DNA from: Lysobacteraceae bacterium NML08-0793
GTDB lineage: Bacteria > Pseudomonadota > Gammaproteobacteria > Xanthomonadales > Xanthomonadaceae
Length of the DNA: 64,000 bases
Reading direction: 5' to 3'
Assembly (NCBI GenBank): GCA_002798275.1
Contig: NWQR01000001.1
Span: 496,001-560,000 of the forward strand
Part shown: piece by piece, positions 37,875-46,850 of the stretch
How the letters are laid out: every line of letters begins with the position of its first letter
Numbering within the stretch: the stretch's first letter is position 1
Translations under genes and position numbers: made by a program
The notes under the pieces: model-generated
What the model was told of the DNA's origin: nothing
The model's database searches: none
What the model saw: only the letters and a program-made list of their open reading frames with translations

Positions 37875-37962
37875 GAAAACTCCGTAATTTTTGCAATGGG
37901 ATGAAACAGCGTGAATCGTAGCGCCGCAGTCCGCCTGCGTCACCACTGAAATGGCTTCGGCT

Positions 37963-39063
37963 TCAGATGCCTTCCTGCACCTTGCCTTCGCGCACAAACG
38001 GGAACTTGACCTGGCGCACCGGCACTTCCCGGCCGCGAATATCCACCCGCAATGCGCCCGGCTCACCGGCCGGTACGCGCACTAGGGCGATGGCCTTGCC
38101 CAAGGTCGGCGAGAAAGTACCGGAAAGCACTTCGCCCTCGCCATTGGCGCTCAACACTTTCTGGCCGTGGCGCAGCACGCCTTTTTCGTCCATGACGATG
38201 CCCAGCATCTGCCGCGGCACGCCTTCGGCTTTTTGCTTTTCCAACGCGCTGCGGCCATTGAAATCGCGGCCTTCATCCAGCGCCACCGTCCAGCCCAGCG
38301 CGGCCTCATAGGGCGATACGGTTTCGTCCATGTCCTGACCGTAGAGATTCATGCCGGCCTCAAGCCGCAAGGTATCGCGTGCGCCAAGACCAGCCGGCTT
38401 CACACCAGCTGCGGCCAGCGCATTCCAAAAATCCACGGTGTGCTTTTCTGGGACGATGATTTCAAAACCGTCTTCGCCGGTATAGCCGGTGCGAGCCAGA
38501 AAGACCTCCACGCCCTCAACGGTTTGCGCTTGCAGCGCGGCAAAACGCGCCAGTTTTTCGGCCGCTTCGCGGTCGGCCTCGCGCAGCAGCGCAATCACCT
38601 TGGCGCGTGCATTCGGGCCTTGCACGGCGATCATGCCGAACTCCGGGCGCGCCCTGACTTGCACATCGAAGCCCGCCGCTTGAGCCGTAATCCATGCTAG
38701 GTCTTTTTCGCGGGTTGCGGCATTCACCACCAGACGGAACCAGTCCTCACGCATGAAGTAAATGATGAGATCGTCAATCACCCCGCCTTCGGGGTTCAGC
38801 ATGCAGGTGTACAGCGCCTTGCCGGGCTTTTGCAGCTTGTCCACGGAGTTCGCCACCAGACGTCGCAGGAACTCGCGCACGCCTGCGCCTTCCAGATCGA
38901 CCACGGTCATGTGCGAGACATCGAACATGCCGACATCGCGCCGTACCTGATGGTGCTCGTCAATCTGCGAGCCGTAATGGATGGGCATGTCCCAGCCACC
39001 AAAGTCCACCATTTTCGCGCCCATGGCACGGTGTGTTTCGTTGAGAATGGTCTTCTGGGTCAT
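37963..39063 (-). CDS. gcvT: Glycine cleavage system aminomethyltransferase (T protein)
   Basis: GcvT moves the aminomethyl carbon from lipoyl-GcvH to tetrahydrofolate, releasing ammonia. The 366-residue protein shows [13 protein letters not shown], the [12 protein letters not shown] segment, and the folate-binding [11 protein letters not shown] with the [16 protein letters not shown] motif. The ATG at 39063 matches family starts ([12 protein letters not shown]). gcvH follows. I looked for a tandem glycine riboswitch in the 142 bp upstream and saw none. Confidence 0.96.
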   Translation of the reverse strand: MTQKTILNETHRAMGAKMVDFGGWDMPIHYGSQIDEHHQVRRDVGMFDVSHMTVVDLEGAGVREFLRRLVANSVDKLQKPGKALYTCMLNPEGGVIDDLIIYFMREDWFRLVVNAATREKDLAWITAQAAGFDVQVRARPEFGMIAVQGPNARAKVIALLREADREAAEKLARFAALQAQTVEGVEVFLARTGYTGEDGFEIIVPEKHTVDFWNALAAAGVKPAGLGARDTLRLEAGMNLYGQDMDETVSPYEAALGWTVALDEGRDFNGRSALEKQKAEGVPRQMLGIVMDEKGVLRHGQKVLSANGEGEVLSGTFSPTLGKAIALVRVPAGEPGALRVDIRGREVPVRQVKFPFVREGKVQEGI

Positions 39064-39123
39064 GGGTGGATTCTCGAAATGGAAAGCGCGAATTATCGCA
39101 CCAAGCCGCGCGTTGATGAGGCG

Positions 39124-39154
39124 AAAAAAACAACGCCGAGCAGCCCCGGCGTTG
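39124..39154 (-). terminator. Terminator of the heme receptor gene
   Basis: CAACGCCG/CGGCGTTG arms, followed on minus by a run of seven T. Confidence 0.85.
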
Positions 39155-39205
39155 TCTGGCATGGCGTGATGAGGCGCGCAATCGGCCACATCAGGACGCG
39201 GCGGT

Positions 39206-41452
39206 TTACCAGTTGAAGGACAGGCTCATGCCCAGATGCCTGCCGGGCATGGTGTAGCGATCCCGTGTCGGGCTGTTGGCCGCCACGCCCGGCACGCCTG
39301 CCCAGTCGGCATAGCGGCGGTCTGCCAGATTGAAGATGCCTGCATCAAGCCGTGCACCGGGTGCGAATTCGATATTGAAAAACAAGTCCAGCACCGCATA
39401 GCCGGGTGGCTGCCAGGGGTTTGGCAAAGCCGTACTGACCGGCAGATGACGCTTGCGTTCGGCACCACTGACAGCCAGCTCGACGCCCCATTTTTCTGCC
39501 TGATAGGCAAGGCCAAGGCTTGCCCGCAGTGGGTCGATGCTCGACAGCGGCGCATCTTCGGTGCGGTTGGTGCCGCGCGCATGAGCGATGGCACCGCGCA
39601 GTCGCCATCCGGCCAGCGCCGGGTTCAACTCGCCCAGCTCAAGCCCGGCCTTGAGTTCTGCGCCACGAATTACTGCATCGCTGACATTGCGCGACTGGAA
39701 CAGCAGCCAGCCTTCGGGGCTGCGCCCGATGTAAATCTGCGATTCGATGAAGTCCTTGTAGCTGTTTTGATAACCTGCGAGGCTAAACCAGAACGCCTGT
39801 CCGGTATGGCGCAGGCCAAGCTCCAGCCCGCGGCTGGTTTCCGGCCGCAAATCCGGGTTGGGTAGCGCCGCATAGCCGCTTTGCACATTGGTAAAGCCCA
39901 GATTGACATCATTGAACGGCGGCGCACGGAAGCCCTGCGCATAATTGCCGTACACCGACCAGTGTGGGCTGAAGCGCCAGATGCCGCCCAACTTGGGCGA
40001 TACATGGGTATCGCTGATGCCGACGATGGCGATGCCCGGATTGTCCTCAGCAAAAATCGCATCCTGCTTCGGGCGCAACCGATAATGATCCACGCGCAGA
40101 CCGGGAATCAGGCTCAGCCGCCCGTCCATCGCCTCGATTTCATCCTGAAAATACAAGCCGATTTCGCGCACATCGCTGATCGGAAAATCGCGCACCGGGA
40201 ATACATCCGGGTACACCACATTGCTGGTTCTGCCGGTCAGAAGATCGGTCAACATGCCATCGCGTTTTTGCTGGATACGGCTTTGCTTGGCCTCCAGCCC
40301 CCAACTGATGCGATGCTCGCCCCAACTGCGCTCGATGTTTTTGCGTGCACGCAATTGCAGGCCGACAACCCGCTGGTCAAAGTCAAAAATGCGCACCCGC
40401 TGCTGTTGTTGTCCGGCCGCGTTGTGGCGCGTTTCGCTGGTGTGCTGGAGCGTCTGGCTGTCCTGGCGATACAGCTGCCAAAACAATGAATCCATCAATG
40501 CCGTATCCAGCCCGAGCAGCTCGTGCGAGAGCGATAGGCGCGCACGGCTTTGCTTATCGCGCGCGTGCTGCGAGTCCACCGTCCAGCGGGTCATGGCCGA
40601 GTAGCCACGCGCGCTGCGCACATCGGTACGGATTTCATCTTCATTGCCTTCCACCGTCAGCATCAGCCGCTGAGTTGGGCTCGGCGCAAAACCGAGCTTG
40701 GCAAGCAGGCTGCGACCGGCGCGACGCTGCGGCTCAGGCACCGTGCGCAGCGCGCCATCGACATCGCGCTCGCCCATGTTTTCGGTCGCCTTGCCCTGAC
40801 GATGCGAAATGGCGACAAGGCCACGCCAGCGCTCACCGGCGAATGCACCGGAAACCCCGGCAAACAAGCCATCCCAACTGCCGTCAAAACCCAGCTTGTA
40901 GCCAAAATGCGTGCGCTCACCTGCACGCAAGAAGTCCTCCGGGTCTTTGCTGGTGAATGCCACCACCCCGCCCAGCGCATCTGAACCATACAGCGCACTG
41001 GCCGGCCCGCGCACGACTTCCACCGACTTCAAGGTATCCAGATCCACAAAATTGCGATTGGCATTGGAAAAACTGCCAATCGAAAACGCGCTACCGACAT
41101 CAATGCCATCGGTCTGCATCAGCACCCGATTGCCATCTAGGCCACGAATGCGGAACCCGCCCAATCCAAAGCGCCCGGCGCTGGAAGTTACCGATACCCC
41201 TGGCTCGTAACGCACCAGGTCGCGGATATCGCGTACCAGATGGCGATCCATCTGCTCGCGGTCAATCGCATCCACGCTGGCCGGCACGTCCTTCAATGCG
41301 CGCTCGCTGCGCGTGGCCGTCACCACGATTTTGTCCAGCGTGGCGTCATTGCGCTCAGCATTCCGGTCGGTTTCGGCAAAGGCGCTGGCCGGTACCAGCA
41401 ACAGCAGCGGCAATACCCGCAGCAATGCGCAATAAAGTGGATTGGGTTGCAT
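39206..41452 (-). CDS. TonB-dependent heme/hemoglobin-type receptor
   Basis: A 748-residue outer-membrane receptor: signal peptide ending ASAFAE, TonB box-like region [21 protein letters not shown], plug with [19 protein letters not shown] and [14 protein letters not shown], and a beta-barrel ending in LSFNW. The FRAP and NPDL boxes of heme receptors are present, but the stretch between them lacks the histidine often used for heme. It lies 88 bp after hemP and shares its Fur box, so iron-repressed heme import is the likely role. The ATG at 41452 begins the signal peptide. Ligand could differ (heme, hemoglobin or other). Confidence 0.88.
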   Translation of the reverse strand: MQPNPLYCALLRVLPLLLLVPASAFAETDRNAERNDATLDKIVVTATRSERALKDVPASVDAIDREQMDRHLVRDIRDLVRYEPGVSVTSSAGRFGLGGFRIRGLDGNRVLMQTDGIDVGSAFSIGSFSNANRNFVDLDTLKSVEVVRGPASALYGSDALGGVVAFTSKDPEDFLRAGERTHFGYKLGFDGSWDGLFAGVSGAFAGERWRGLVAISHRQGKATENMGERDVDGALRTVPEPQRRAGRSLLAKLGFAPSPTQRLMLTVEGNEDEIRTDVRSARGYSAMTRWTVDSQHARDKQSRARLSLSHELLGLDTALMDSLFWQLYRQDSQTLQHTSETRHNAAGQQQQRVRIFDFDQRVVGLQLRARKNIERSWGEHRISWGLEAKQSRIQQKRDGMLTDLLTGRTSNVVYPDVFPVRDFPISDVREIGLYFQDEIEAMDGRLSLIPGLRVDHYRLRPKQDAIFAEDNPGIAIVGISDTHVSPKLGGIWRFSPHWSVYGNYAQGFRAPPFNDVNLGFTNVQSGYAALPNPDLRPETSRGLELGLRHTGQAFWFSLAGYQNSYKDFIESQIYIGRSPEGWLLFQSRNVSDAVIRGAELKAGLELGELNPALAGWRLRGAIAHARGTNRTEDAPLSSIDPLRASLGLAYQAEKWGVELAVSGAERKRHLPVSTALPNPWQPPGYAVLDLFFNIEFAPGARLDAGIFNLADRRYADWAGVPGVAANSPTRDRYTMPGRHLGMSLSFNW

Positions 41453-41491
41453 CAAAACACCTTGGTGGTTGTCGGTTGAATAAAAAGCAAC

Positions 41492-41518
41492 ACCCGCACC
41501 ACCAGAGGCAGTGCGGGT
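41492..41518 (-). terminator. Hairpin between hemP and the heme receptor gene
   Basis: ACCCGCAC and GTGCGGGT arms with an 11-base loop lie in the short hemP-receptor gap and are followed at a few bases' distance by CTTTTTATTC on minus. It could be a leaky terminator that sets different levels of the two proteins. Confidence 0.5.
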
Positions 41519-41540
41519 TTTCAGGTCGCTTGGCAAGGGC

Positions 41541-41753
41541 TTATTTGGTGAGAATCAGCTTGTCGTTGCGGGTATGACGCAAACGATAGAACTCGTTGCC
41601 GTGACGGATTACGATTTCACGCTCGCCTTGCAGCAAGGCGGCGCTGCTGATTTCGATTGCGCCGGGTTGACGCGGGCGAACCGGGGATTCAAATCCGGGG
41701 CTGCTGAAGTTGTCGCAGTCAATCGCGATTGAAGACTGGGCTTGGTCGAACAT
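41541..41753 (-). CDS. hemP: Hemin uptake protein HemP
   Basis: A 70-residue HemP-family protein with the conserved C-terminal core LLQGEREIVIRHGNEFYRLRHTRNDKLILTK (cited here by its start LLQGEREI and end KLILTK). In betaproteobacteria HemP promotes expression of the heme receptor; it is nearly always the first gene of heme-uptake loci. A Fur box lies 28 bases upstream of its ATG. The heme receptor is next on the strand. Confidence 0.93.
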   Translation of the reverse strand: MFDQAQSSIAIDCDNFSSPGFESPVRPRQPGAIEISSAALLQGEREIVIRHGNEFYRLRHTRNDKLILTK

Positions 41754-41780
41754 GAGAGTGCTCCACTGGCTTGGGTGTAA

Positions 41781-41795
41781 TGAGAATAATTATCA
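41781..41795. promoter_or_regulatory. Fur box
   Basis: TGAGAAT-A-ATTATCA is a 7-1-7 inverted repeat that differs from the ideal Fur motif at one base. Its placement 28 bp from hemP predicts iron-dependent repression of heme uptake. It also lies 32 bp before the Mn riboswitch and may affect the divergent exporter gene. Confidence 0.85.
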
Positions 41796-41826
41796 TTTTT
41801 TAGAATTGCAAGCCCCTCGTTTACAC

Positions 41827-41959
41827 TGCGCGCCTCCTCGGGGAGTAGCCCGCTGGCACAGCCCACCACGCTGCCAGCACCCGCGTCAACACACTTGGTC
41901 AAAAACCATGGCGCGGGAATGACCGCCCTGGCTGTCAGGGGCAAGACCGAAGGTGCGCA
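41827..41959 (+). promoter_or_regulatory. yybP-ykoY manganese riboswitch
   Basis: The aptamer has both conserved loops: GGGGAGTAGC (41840-41849) and GGCAAGACCGAAGG (from 41940). The closing P1 helix is complete: TGCGCGCCT at 41827-41835 pairs with AGGTGCGCA at 41951-41959 (nine pairs, one G-U). Side helices CTGGCA/TGCCAG and CCCGCG/CGCGGG lie between. The RNA binds Mn2+ and turns on Mn export genes. A long hairpin (41968-41976 with 42001-42009) downstream, without a U tract, is the likely expression platform and may act on translation. Confidence 0.88.
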
Positions 41960-42030
41960 TGTCGTCCAGCCGGGCGTGGCATGCGTGCTTTCGTGCGTAT
42001 CGCCCGGCTTCTGATGACACGGGCAAGCCC

Positions 42031-42621
42031 ATGAACATGAGCCAGTTTCTCTTTGACCTCTCTGCCTTGTGGATTTCCACCGGCGCCGTTGCGGTGGCCG
42101 AAATCGGCGACAAAACCCAATTGCTGGCGCTGCTTTTGGCCGCGCGCTTTCAAAAGCCTTGGCCGATTGTCTTCGGCATCGTGCTCGCCACCGTATTGAA
42201 TCACGCCCTAGCCGCCTGGCTTGGTCAATGGCTCTCGGCCTGGCTCACTCCCGAGATACTGCGCTGGGTGGTTGCCGCCAGCTTCATCGCCATCGCGCTG
42301 TGGACGCTGAAGCCCGATACGCTGGAAGAAGACACAAAACTTCCCGCACGCGGCGCTTTTATCGCCACCACCATCGCATTCTTCCTAGCCGAAATCGGCG
42401 ACAAAACCCAAGTCGCCACGGTGCTGCTCGGTGCCAAATACGACACGCTCTGGCAAGTCGTTACCGGCACCACGCTTGGCATGCTGCTGGCCAATGTCCC
42501 GGTGGTGCTGCTGGGCAGCCATTTTGCGCAACGCCTGCCGCTGAAAGCCGCCCGCTTCACCGCTGCCCTGCTGTTCCTCGGCCTCGGCCTGTGGGTGGCA
42601 CTGCGTGGCGTGAGTAGCTAG
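42031..42621 (+). CDS. mneA: UPF0016/GDT1-family manganese exporter
   Basis: A 196-residue inner-membrane protein with two repeated halves, each carrying the ExGDKT motif (EIGDKTQLLALLLA and EIGDKTQVATVLLG) that binds the cation, and six helices. The family (TMEM165/GDT1, MneA in Vibrio) exports Mn2+. The riboswitch just upstream fits this function directly. The ATG at 42031 is used; a second ATG two codons later is equally possible. No strong ribosome site is visible, as expected for a riboswitch-controlled start. Confidence 0.9.
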   Translation: MNMSQFLFDLSALWISTGAVAVAEIGDKTQLLALLLAARFQKPWPIVFGIVLATVLNHALAAWLGQWLSAWLTPEILRWVVAASFIAIALWTLKPDTLEEDTKLPARGAFIATTIAFFLAEIGDKTQVATVLLGAKYDTLWQVVTGTTLGMLLANVPVVLLGSHFAQRLPLKAARFTAALLFLGLGLWVALRGVSS

Positions 42622-42622
42622 A

Positions 42623-43162
42623 GTGCGGCCATTCCCGTCAGGAGCGCCTGATGAATACCCCCACCCCGGTGACATTTACGCAGCTTTCGTGCCCGAAGCG
42701 CGCCGCTGGCGCGCCTACCAGTACCTGCGCCACAAAATTACCAAGGCTGACAAGCTGCCCCAGACCGAATTCGTGCCCTTTGTAGGCTGGTTTGAAAGCC
42801 CTCAGGACATTGACCCGGATACCCTGGCGCCAGCCACTATCCATGTACCCAAGCCAGACTCAATTGACGTACGCAATGTGCATGGGCACATCCCACCCGA
42901 CCATGTGCTGATTGCCCAGCGCCCGCCATTGACCCAAGGGCAGGCCATATCCCACGGCGGCGGCGACATGAACCTTCCGTTCTGGACGCCAGAGGAGATG
43001 CTGGTGGAAAAGCGTGAAACCTATGCCGACGAGATCTACGCCAAAGACCAGGTTTGGGATTTGCACGCTTTTGCCAAAGCCAACCCGCAGATGCGCTGCA
43101 AGCGGCCATGGATGCGACACGCCACTGGTAGCACTGCGCGAGGCGGCCTGATTAGCCGATAA
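42623..43162 (+). CDS. Conserved hypothetical protein, possible 5' frameshift
   Basis: A 179-residue open frame from a GTG at 42623; I do not recognise the family. The body looks real (GDIYAAFVPEARRWRAYQ, LPFWTPEEMLVEKRETYADEIY). The best start signal, AGGAG followed by ATG at 42650, is in a different frame and reads MNTPTP before diverging; one added C in the runs at 42657-42667 would join that start to the main frame as MNTPTPGDIYAAF. So either a sequence error, a mutation, or a rare GTG start. It lies one base after mneA. Confidence 0.55.
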   Translation: MRPFPSGAPDEYPHPGDIYAAFVPEARRWRAYQYLRHKITKADKLPQTEFVPFVGWFESPQDIDPDTLAPATIHVPKPDSIDVRNVHGHIPPDHVLIAQRPPLTQGQAISHGGGDMNLPFWTPEEMLVEKRETYADEIYAKDQVWDLHAFAKANPQMRCKRPWMRHATGSTARGGLISR

Positions 43163-43192
43163 TGGCGGCTGTTTCAGTTGTGGCATTCATTT

Positions 43193-44494
43193 ATGGACGC
43201 ACTCGCGCGCATCGGCTTTGGCCTGTTTGGCCTTGCGGTTCTGATTGGCATCACTTGGCTGTTTTCCAACAATCGCCGTCGGGTGAACTGGAAATTGGTC
43301 GGCACCGGGCTACTTCTGCAAATCGTATTGGCCTGCTTCGTGCTGCTTACCCCCTGGGGCGCCAGCGTGTTCGATGCGATTTCCAGCGGCTTTGTGAAGC
43401 TCTTGAGCTTCACTACCGAGGGCGCGAAAGTAGTATTCGGCGACTTTACCCGGCCAGACAAGTTCGGCTTCGTGTTCGCCTTCCAGGTACTGCCCACCAT
43501 CATCTTTTTTGCCAGCCTGATGAGCGTGCTGTATCACCTGGGACTTATCCAGAAAGTGGTGCAGCTGATGGCAATGGCCATCACCAAAGTCATGCCGGTC
43601 TCGGGTGCGGAAACGCTTTCGGTCTGCGCCAATGCCTTTGTCGGCCAGACCGAGGCACCCCTAGTGGTCAAGCCCTATATCGCCCGCATGACCCAATCGG
43701 AACTGCTCACCCTGATGCTGGGTGGCATGGCCACCATCGCCGGCGGCGTGCTGGCGGCCTATGTCACCATGTTGGGCGGCAATGACCCGGCTCAACAAGC
43801 GTTTTTTGCCAAACACCTGCTCACCGCCAGCATCATGGCGGCACCTGCGACCCTGGTGATTGCCAAAGTTCTGATGCCCGAAACCGAGCACTCCGACACC
43901 ATGGGCAAGGTGGAAGTCAAAGTCGAGCGCACCACCAGCAATGTGATTGATGCCGCTGCGGCCGGCGCCTCCGATGGCCTGAAGCTGGCGCTGAATGTCG
44001 GCGCGATGCTGCTGGCCTTCACCGCGCTTATCGCGCTGCTGAATGCCCCGCTGATTTGGTTGGGCGAAGTTACCGGCCTTGCCGAAGCCCTAGGTCAACC
44101 CACCAGCCTTGCCAATCTGCTTGGCAAACTGCTGGCGCCACTAGCCTGGGTGATTGGCGTGCCCTGGCAGGATGCTGCCGCGGTGGGCAGCCTAATCGGC
44201 ACCAAAGTCGTCATCAATGAATTTCTTGCTTACCAGACGCTTTCGCAGATCAATGCCGGACAAGTGCCCGGCGTGGCGCCACTCACCGCCCAAGGCCAGC
44301 TTGTCGCCACCTATGCACTGTGCGGGTTTGCCAATTTCTCCTCGATTGCCATCCAAATTGGCGGCATCGGCGGCCTAGCACCGGAGCGCCGCCAGGATCT
44401 CGCTCGCCTAGGGCTGAAGGCCGTATTTGGCGGCACCATCGCCACCATGATGACCGCCACCATCGCCGGTGTGCTGTATAGCCTGGCGGGGTAA
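43193..44494 (+). CDS. nupC: Concentrative nucleoside transporter (NupC/CNT family)
   Basis: A 433-residue inner-membrane symporter that brings nucleosides in with cation flow. Signatures include SVCANAFVGQTEAPLVVKPY, TVMAGGMATIAGGVL-like MLGGMATIAGGVLAAYV, GTKVVINEFLAY and CGFANFSSIAIQIGG. The ATG at 43193 is preferred; a TTG 15 bases upstream is also in frame. Ribokinase follows after 5 bp, giving a nucleoside/ribose use operon. Confidence 0.94.
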   Translation: MDALARIGFGLFGLAVLIGITWLFSNNRRRVNWKLVGTGLLLQIVLACFVLLTPWGASVFDAISSGFVKLLSFTTEGAKVVFGDFTRPDKFGFVFAFQVLPTIIFFASLMSVLYHLGLIQKVVQLMAMAITKVMPVSGAETLSVCANAFVGQTEAPLVVKPYIARMTQSELLTLMLGGMATIAGGVLAAYVTMLGGNDPAQQAFFAKHLLTASIMAAPATLVIAKVLMPETEHSDTMGKVEVKVERTTSNVIDAAAAGASDGLKLALNVGAMLLAFTALIALLNAPLIWLGEVTGLAEALGQPTSLANLLGKLLAPLAWVIGVPWQDAAAVGSLIGTKVVINEFLAYQTLSQINAGQVPGVAPLTAQGQLVATYALCGFANFSSIAIQIGGIGGLAPERRQDLARLGLKAVFGGTIATMMTATIAGVLYSLAG

Positions 44495-44499
44495 GCGCG

Positions 44500-45453
44500 A
44501 TGTCTGTCGTCGTCGTCGGCTCGTTCAATATCGACCATGTCTGGCAGTCCGATACCCTGCCTGCCCCCGGCGCCACCTTGACCGGGCGCTATCACACCGG
44601 CCCCGGCGGCAAAGGCTTCAACCAGGCCATCGCCGCCCGCCGCGCCGGTGCGCAAGCCACATTCATCTGCGCCCTGGGCAATGATGCCGGTGCACATATT
44701 GCCCGCAATCTGGCCGAAACCGACGGCCTGCAACTGCTCGCACATTGCTGCGACAACATCCCCACCGGCACCGCCGGGATTTTCGTCGGCGCCGATGGCC
44801 GCAACAGCATCGTGATTGGCCCAGGTGCCAATGCCGAACTCCGTCCCGCCCATCTGGACGGCGCAGACAGCCATCTACGCCATGCGCAAGTGCTCTTGAC
44901 GCAACTGGAAATCTCCAGCGCCAGCGTGCAGCATGCCCTGACACTGGCACGCGCCGACGGTGCGCGCACCGTGTTGAACCCGGCTCCGGCAAATGCCGAG
45001 ACTTCGGCAGCACTCCTGGCACTGGCCGATGTCATCACCCCGAACGAAACCGAGTTTTCCGCCCTGCTTCACCGCCACACCACACTGGCGATGCCTGCCG
45101 ATAGGGTGGCCACCGCCAGCGATGAAGCCCTGCATCTGGCCTGCCGCGCACTGCACCCAGGCGGCACGGTGGTGATTACCCTAGGAGCTGCCGGATGTTT
45201 TGTTTCGCATGGCGAAAACCTGCACGGCGATAGCGCCAGCCACTACCGCCTGCCTGCACAACCGGCGCGCGTGGTTGATACCACCGGCGCAGGCGATGCG
45301 TTCAATGGCGCCCTGTGCGCCGCCTGGGCACAGCAACCGGCACGCGCACTCGCCGAACACCTGACCTTTGCCAGCCGCTACGCCGCCCGCGCCTGCGAAA
45401 ACTTCGGTGCTGCACTGGCGATGCCGCGCATGAGCGCCGTAGAAGCTGCCTAA
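44500..45453 (+). CDS. rbsK: Ribokinase
   Basis: A 317-residue PfkB-family kinase that phosphorylates ribose at O5. It has the GPGGKGFNQAIAA motif near residue 30 and the C-terminal DTTGAGDAFNGAL motif with the catalytic Asp. Placed directly after nupC, it likely uses ribose freed from imported nucleosides, feeding the pentose phosphate pathway. Its stop overlaps the convergent orphan gene by 4 bp. Confidence 0.92.
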   Translation: MSVVVVGSFNIDHVWQSDTLPAPGATLTGRYHTGPGGKGFNQAIAARRAGAQATFICALGNDAGAHIARNLAETDGLQLLAHCCDNIPTGTAGIFVGADGRNSIVIGPGANAELRPAHLDGADSHLRHAQVLLTQLEISSASVQHALTLARADGARTVLNPAPANAETSAALLALADVITPNETEFSALLHRHTTLAMPADRVATASDEALHLACRALHPGGTVVITLGAAGCFVSHGENLHGDSASHYRLPAQPARVVDTTGAGDAFNGALCAAWAQQPARALAEHLTFASRYAARACENFGAALAMPRMSAVEAA

Positions 45454-46043
45454 TTTCTCAGCGGCTCCAAGTCCTTGAACTTTTCTTGGTAATGCTTGAA
45501 CTTTGGGCTGTTCTTCAAATAGCGCTGCGCAATCTTGGCAAGTTCTGATTTTGGGCTTTCAGCGTCTTTCAGGGCGGCCTCGGCCTCCCGTTCAAAGCCA
45601 CCGATTCGTTTCTGATTCAGCCCCGCCAGAAACTCCAGCTTGTACATTTCGTCTTGCCAAGGCCTCATCTCAAGCGCCAGCTGGACAAACTCTTTCGGCC
45701 AGTTGATGCCAATGGCACGAATAAACTCGAGTCGGGCATTGTTGTACTTGGCATCAAAAGCCAGACTCAGGATGTACTCCCGTATCGCCTTTGATTTGCT
45801 GTATTTCGGATTGATTCCGCGGTCACAAACCCATAATAAAAAGTGTACAATTCGGGTCAGATGCAGCTCAAATTTCCTAGAAAAATACTCGGCGCTATTG
45901 CCAGTTTCATCCTCCTGAAACTGCTCAAAGATGAAGTCAACCAATAGCGTCATCCGCTGCAGAACTTCTTCTGCCGACCGATCTTCGGCGACAGCAATTT
46001 GCAGCGCCTCTTTCAACACATCCAACTCAACTTCTCTTCTCAT
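45450..46043 (-). CDS. Orphan protein of unknown function in a less GC-rich patch
   Basis: A 197-residue, mostly helical, charged protein with no signal peptide or membrane helix; I recognise no domain. Base composition is clearly lower in GC than its neighbours. The ATG at 46043 is preferred to a GTG two codons earlier because AGGG is at a better distance. It sits next to a VapBC pair, and together they look like a small acquired patch between rbsK and dusB. Confidence 0.6.
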   Translation of the reverse strand: MRREVELDVLKEALQIAVAEDRSAEEVLQRMTLLVDFIFEQFQEDETGNSAEYFSRKFELHLTRIVHFLLWVCDRGINPKYSKSKAIREYILSLAFDAKYNNARLEFIRAIGINWPKEFVQLALEMRPWQDEMYKLEFLAGLNQKRIGGFEREAEAALKDAESPKSELAKIAQRYLKNSPKFKHYQEKFKDLEPLRN

Positions 46044-46149
46044 TGCCACACCCTGCCGTGAGCCCCTGCAGCTGAAAAAGCTGCGTCATTGAGAAGCGTG
46101 CCATACCACCTCCGGCACGCGCGATACTTATGCCAATTGAGCCTGAGAA

Positions 46150-46545
46150 TCAACTTATCCAGCTCTCAATCTTCAGGCCGGCCTTTTGGTAAATCTTGAA
46201 GTCATCCACATTGTTGCTGACCAAAACCACATCCAGCGCTAGGGCATGAGCCGCAATCATGCGGTCGAAACTGCTTTTCCCTGCCGGGAAACGTCGCGTC
46301 CGCTCACCAAACATTTCTGCCGCTTTCAGGTCAAAAGGCTGCGGGTTCAGCATGGAAAACAGTTGCTGCATTTCCATTTCCGACTGGTATTTGCCCATGC
46401 CGCAACACAGTTCCGCCCAGGTGATGGCGCTGATGGCGATTTGCCCGCGCCTGCAGGCTGCAAATCGCTGCACAACCGGAGGCGGCTGCTCATCCATCAA
46501 GTGGATACAGATATTGGTATCCAAAAGATACTGGAGCTGCAGCAT
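46150..46545 (-). CDS. vapC: VapC-family PIN-domain toxin
   Basis: A 131-residue PIN ribonuclease, the toxin of a type II system. The acidic site is complete: Asp9 in LLDTNICIHL, Glu45 in ITWAELCCG, Asp94 in SSFDRMIAAHA, and Asp114/Asp115 in NNVDDF. VapC toxins cut tRNAs or rRNA with Mg. It follows the antitoxin gene by 3 bp. Confidence 0.92.
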   Translation of the reverse strand: MLQLQYLLDTNICIHLMDEQPPPVVQRFAACRRGQIAISAITWAELCCGMGKYQSEMEMQQLFSMLNPQPFDLKAAEMFGERTRRFPAGKSSFDRMIAAHALALDVVLVSNNVDDFKIYQKAGLKIESWIS

Positions 46546-46548
46546 GAC

Positions 46549-46734
46549 TTACTTCTTCGGCTTGCGTATGTTCTGGCGCTCGCTCTCAACAAACTCGGGG
46601 CGCTGGCGGCTATGGCGCTGGCCGATTTTTGCCAAAAGTGCCGGTACATCTTCCAGCGTCTGAGCCTGTGGCTCGATGATGATGCGGTTGCCCTCGCGGA
46701 TGACCAGCAACTCGGTCTGGTGCTCAAACGCCAT
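46549..46734 (-). CDS. vapB: VapB-type antitoxin, N-terminally short
   Basis: A 61-residue antitoxin partner of VapC. The C-terminal half (QAQTLEDVPALLAKIG) fits VapB toxin-binding regions and LLVIREGNRIIIEP is the second part of an AbrB-type fold, but the usual first beta-hairpin (KLFxNGRSQAVRLP) is missing before AFEHQTE. The upstream bases in any frame do not supply it. DNA binding and autoregulation may be lost. The ATG at 46734 has GGGGG upstream; a longer in-frame start at 46785 lacks family sequence. Confidence 0.7.
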   Translation of the reverse strand: MAFEHQTELLVIREGNRIIIEPQAQTLEDVPALLAKIGQRHSRQRPEFVESERQNIRKPKK

Positions 46735-46850
46735 ATGACCCCCGATAAGCAGGCTGCTTGTAATAACTGATGTTAGCACTGGCAAATTCTACGATTCCAA
46801 GCCGCAGGATGAATGACGCAAAATAGCGCAGCCCAAAGCTCTCCATCCCC

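Noticed and set aside
39064-39205. Glycine riboswitch upstream of gcvT
   Set aside because: No conserved GGAGAG-type aptamer sequence is visible; only the receptor terminator is present.
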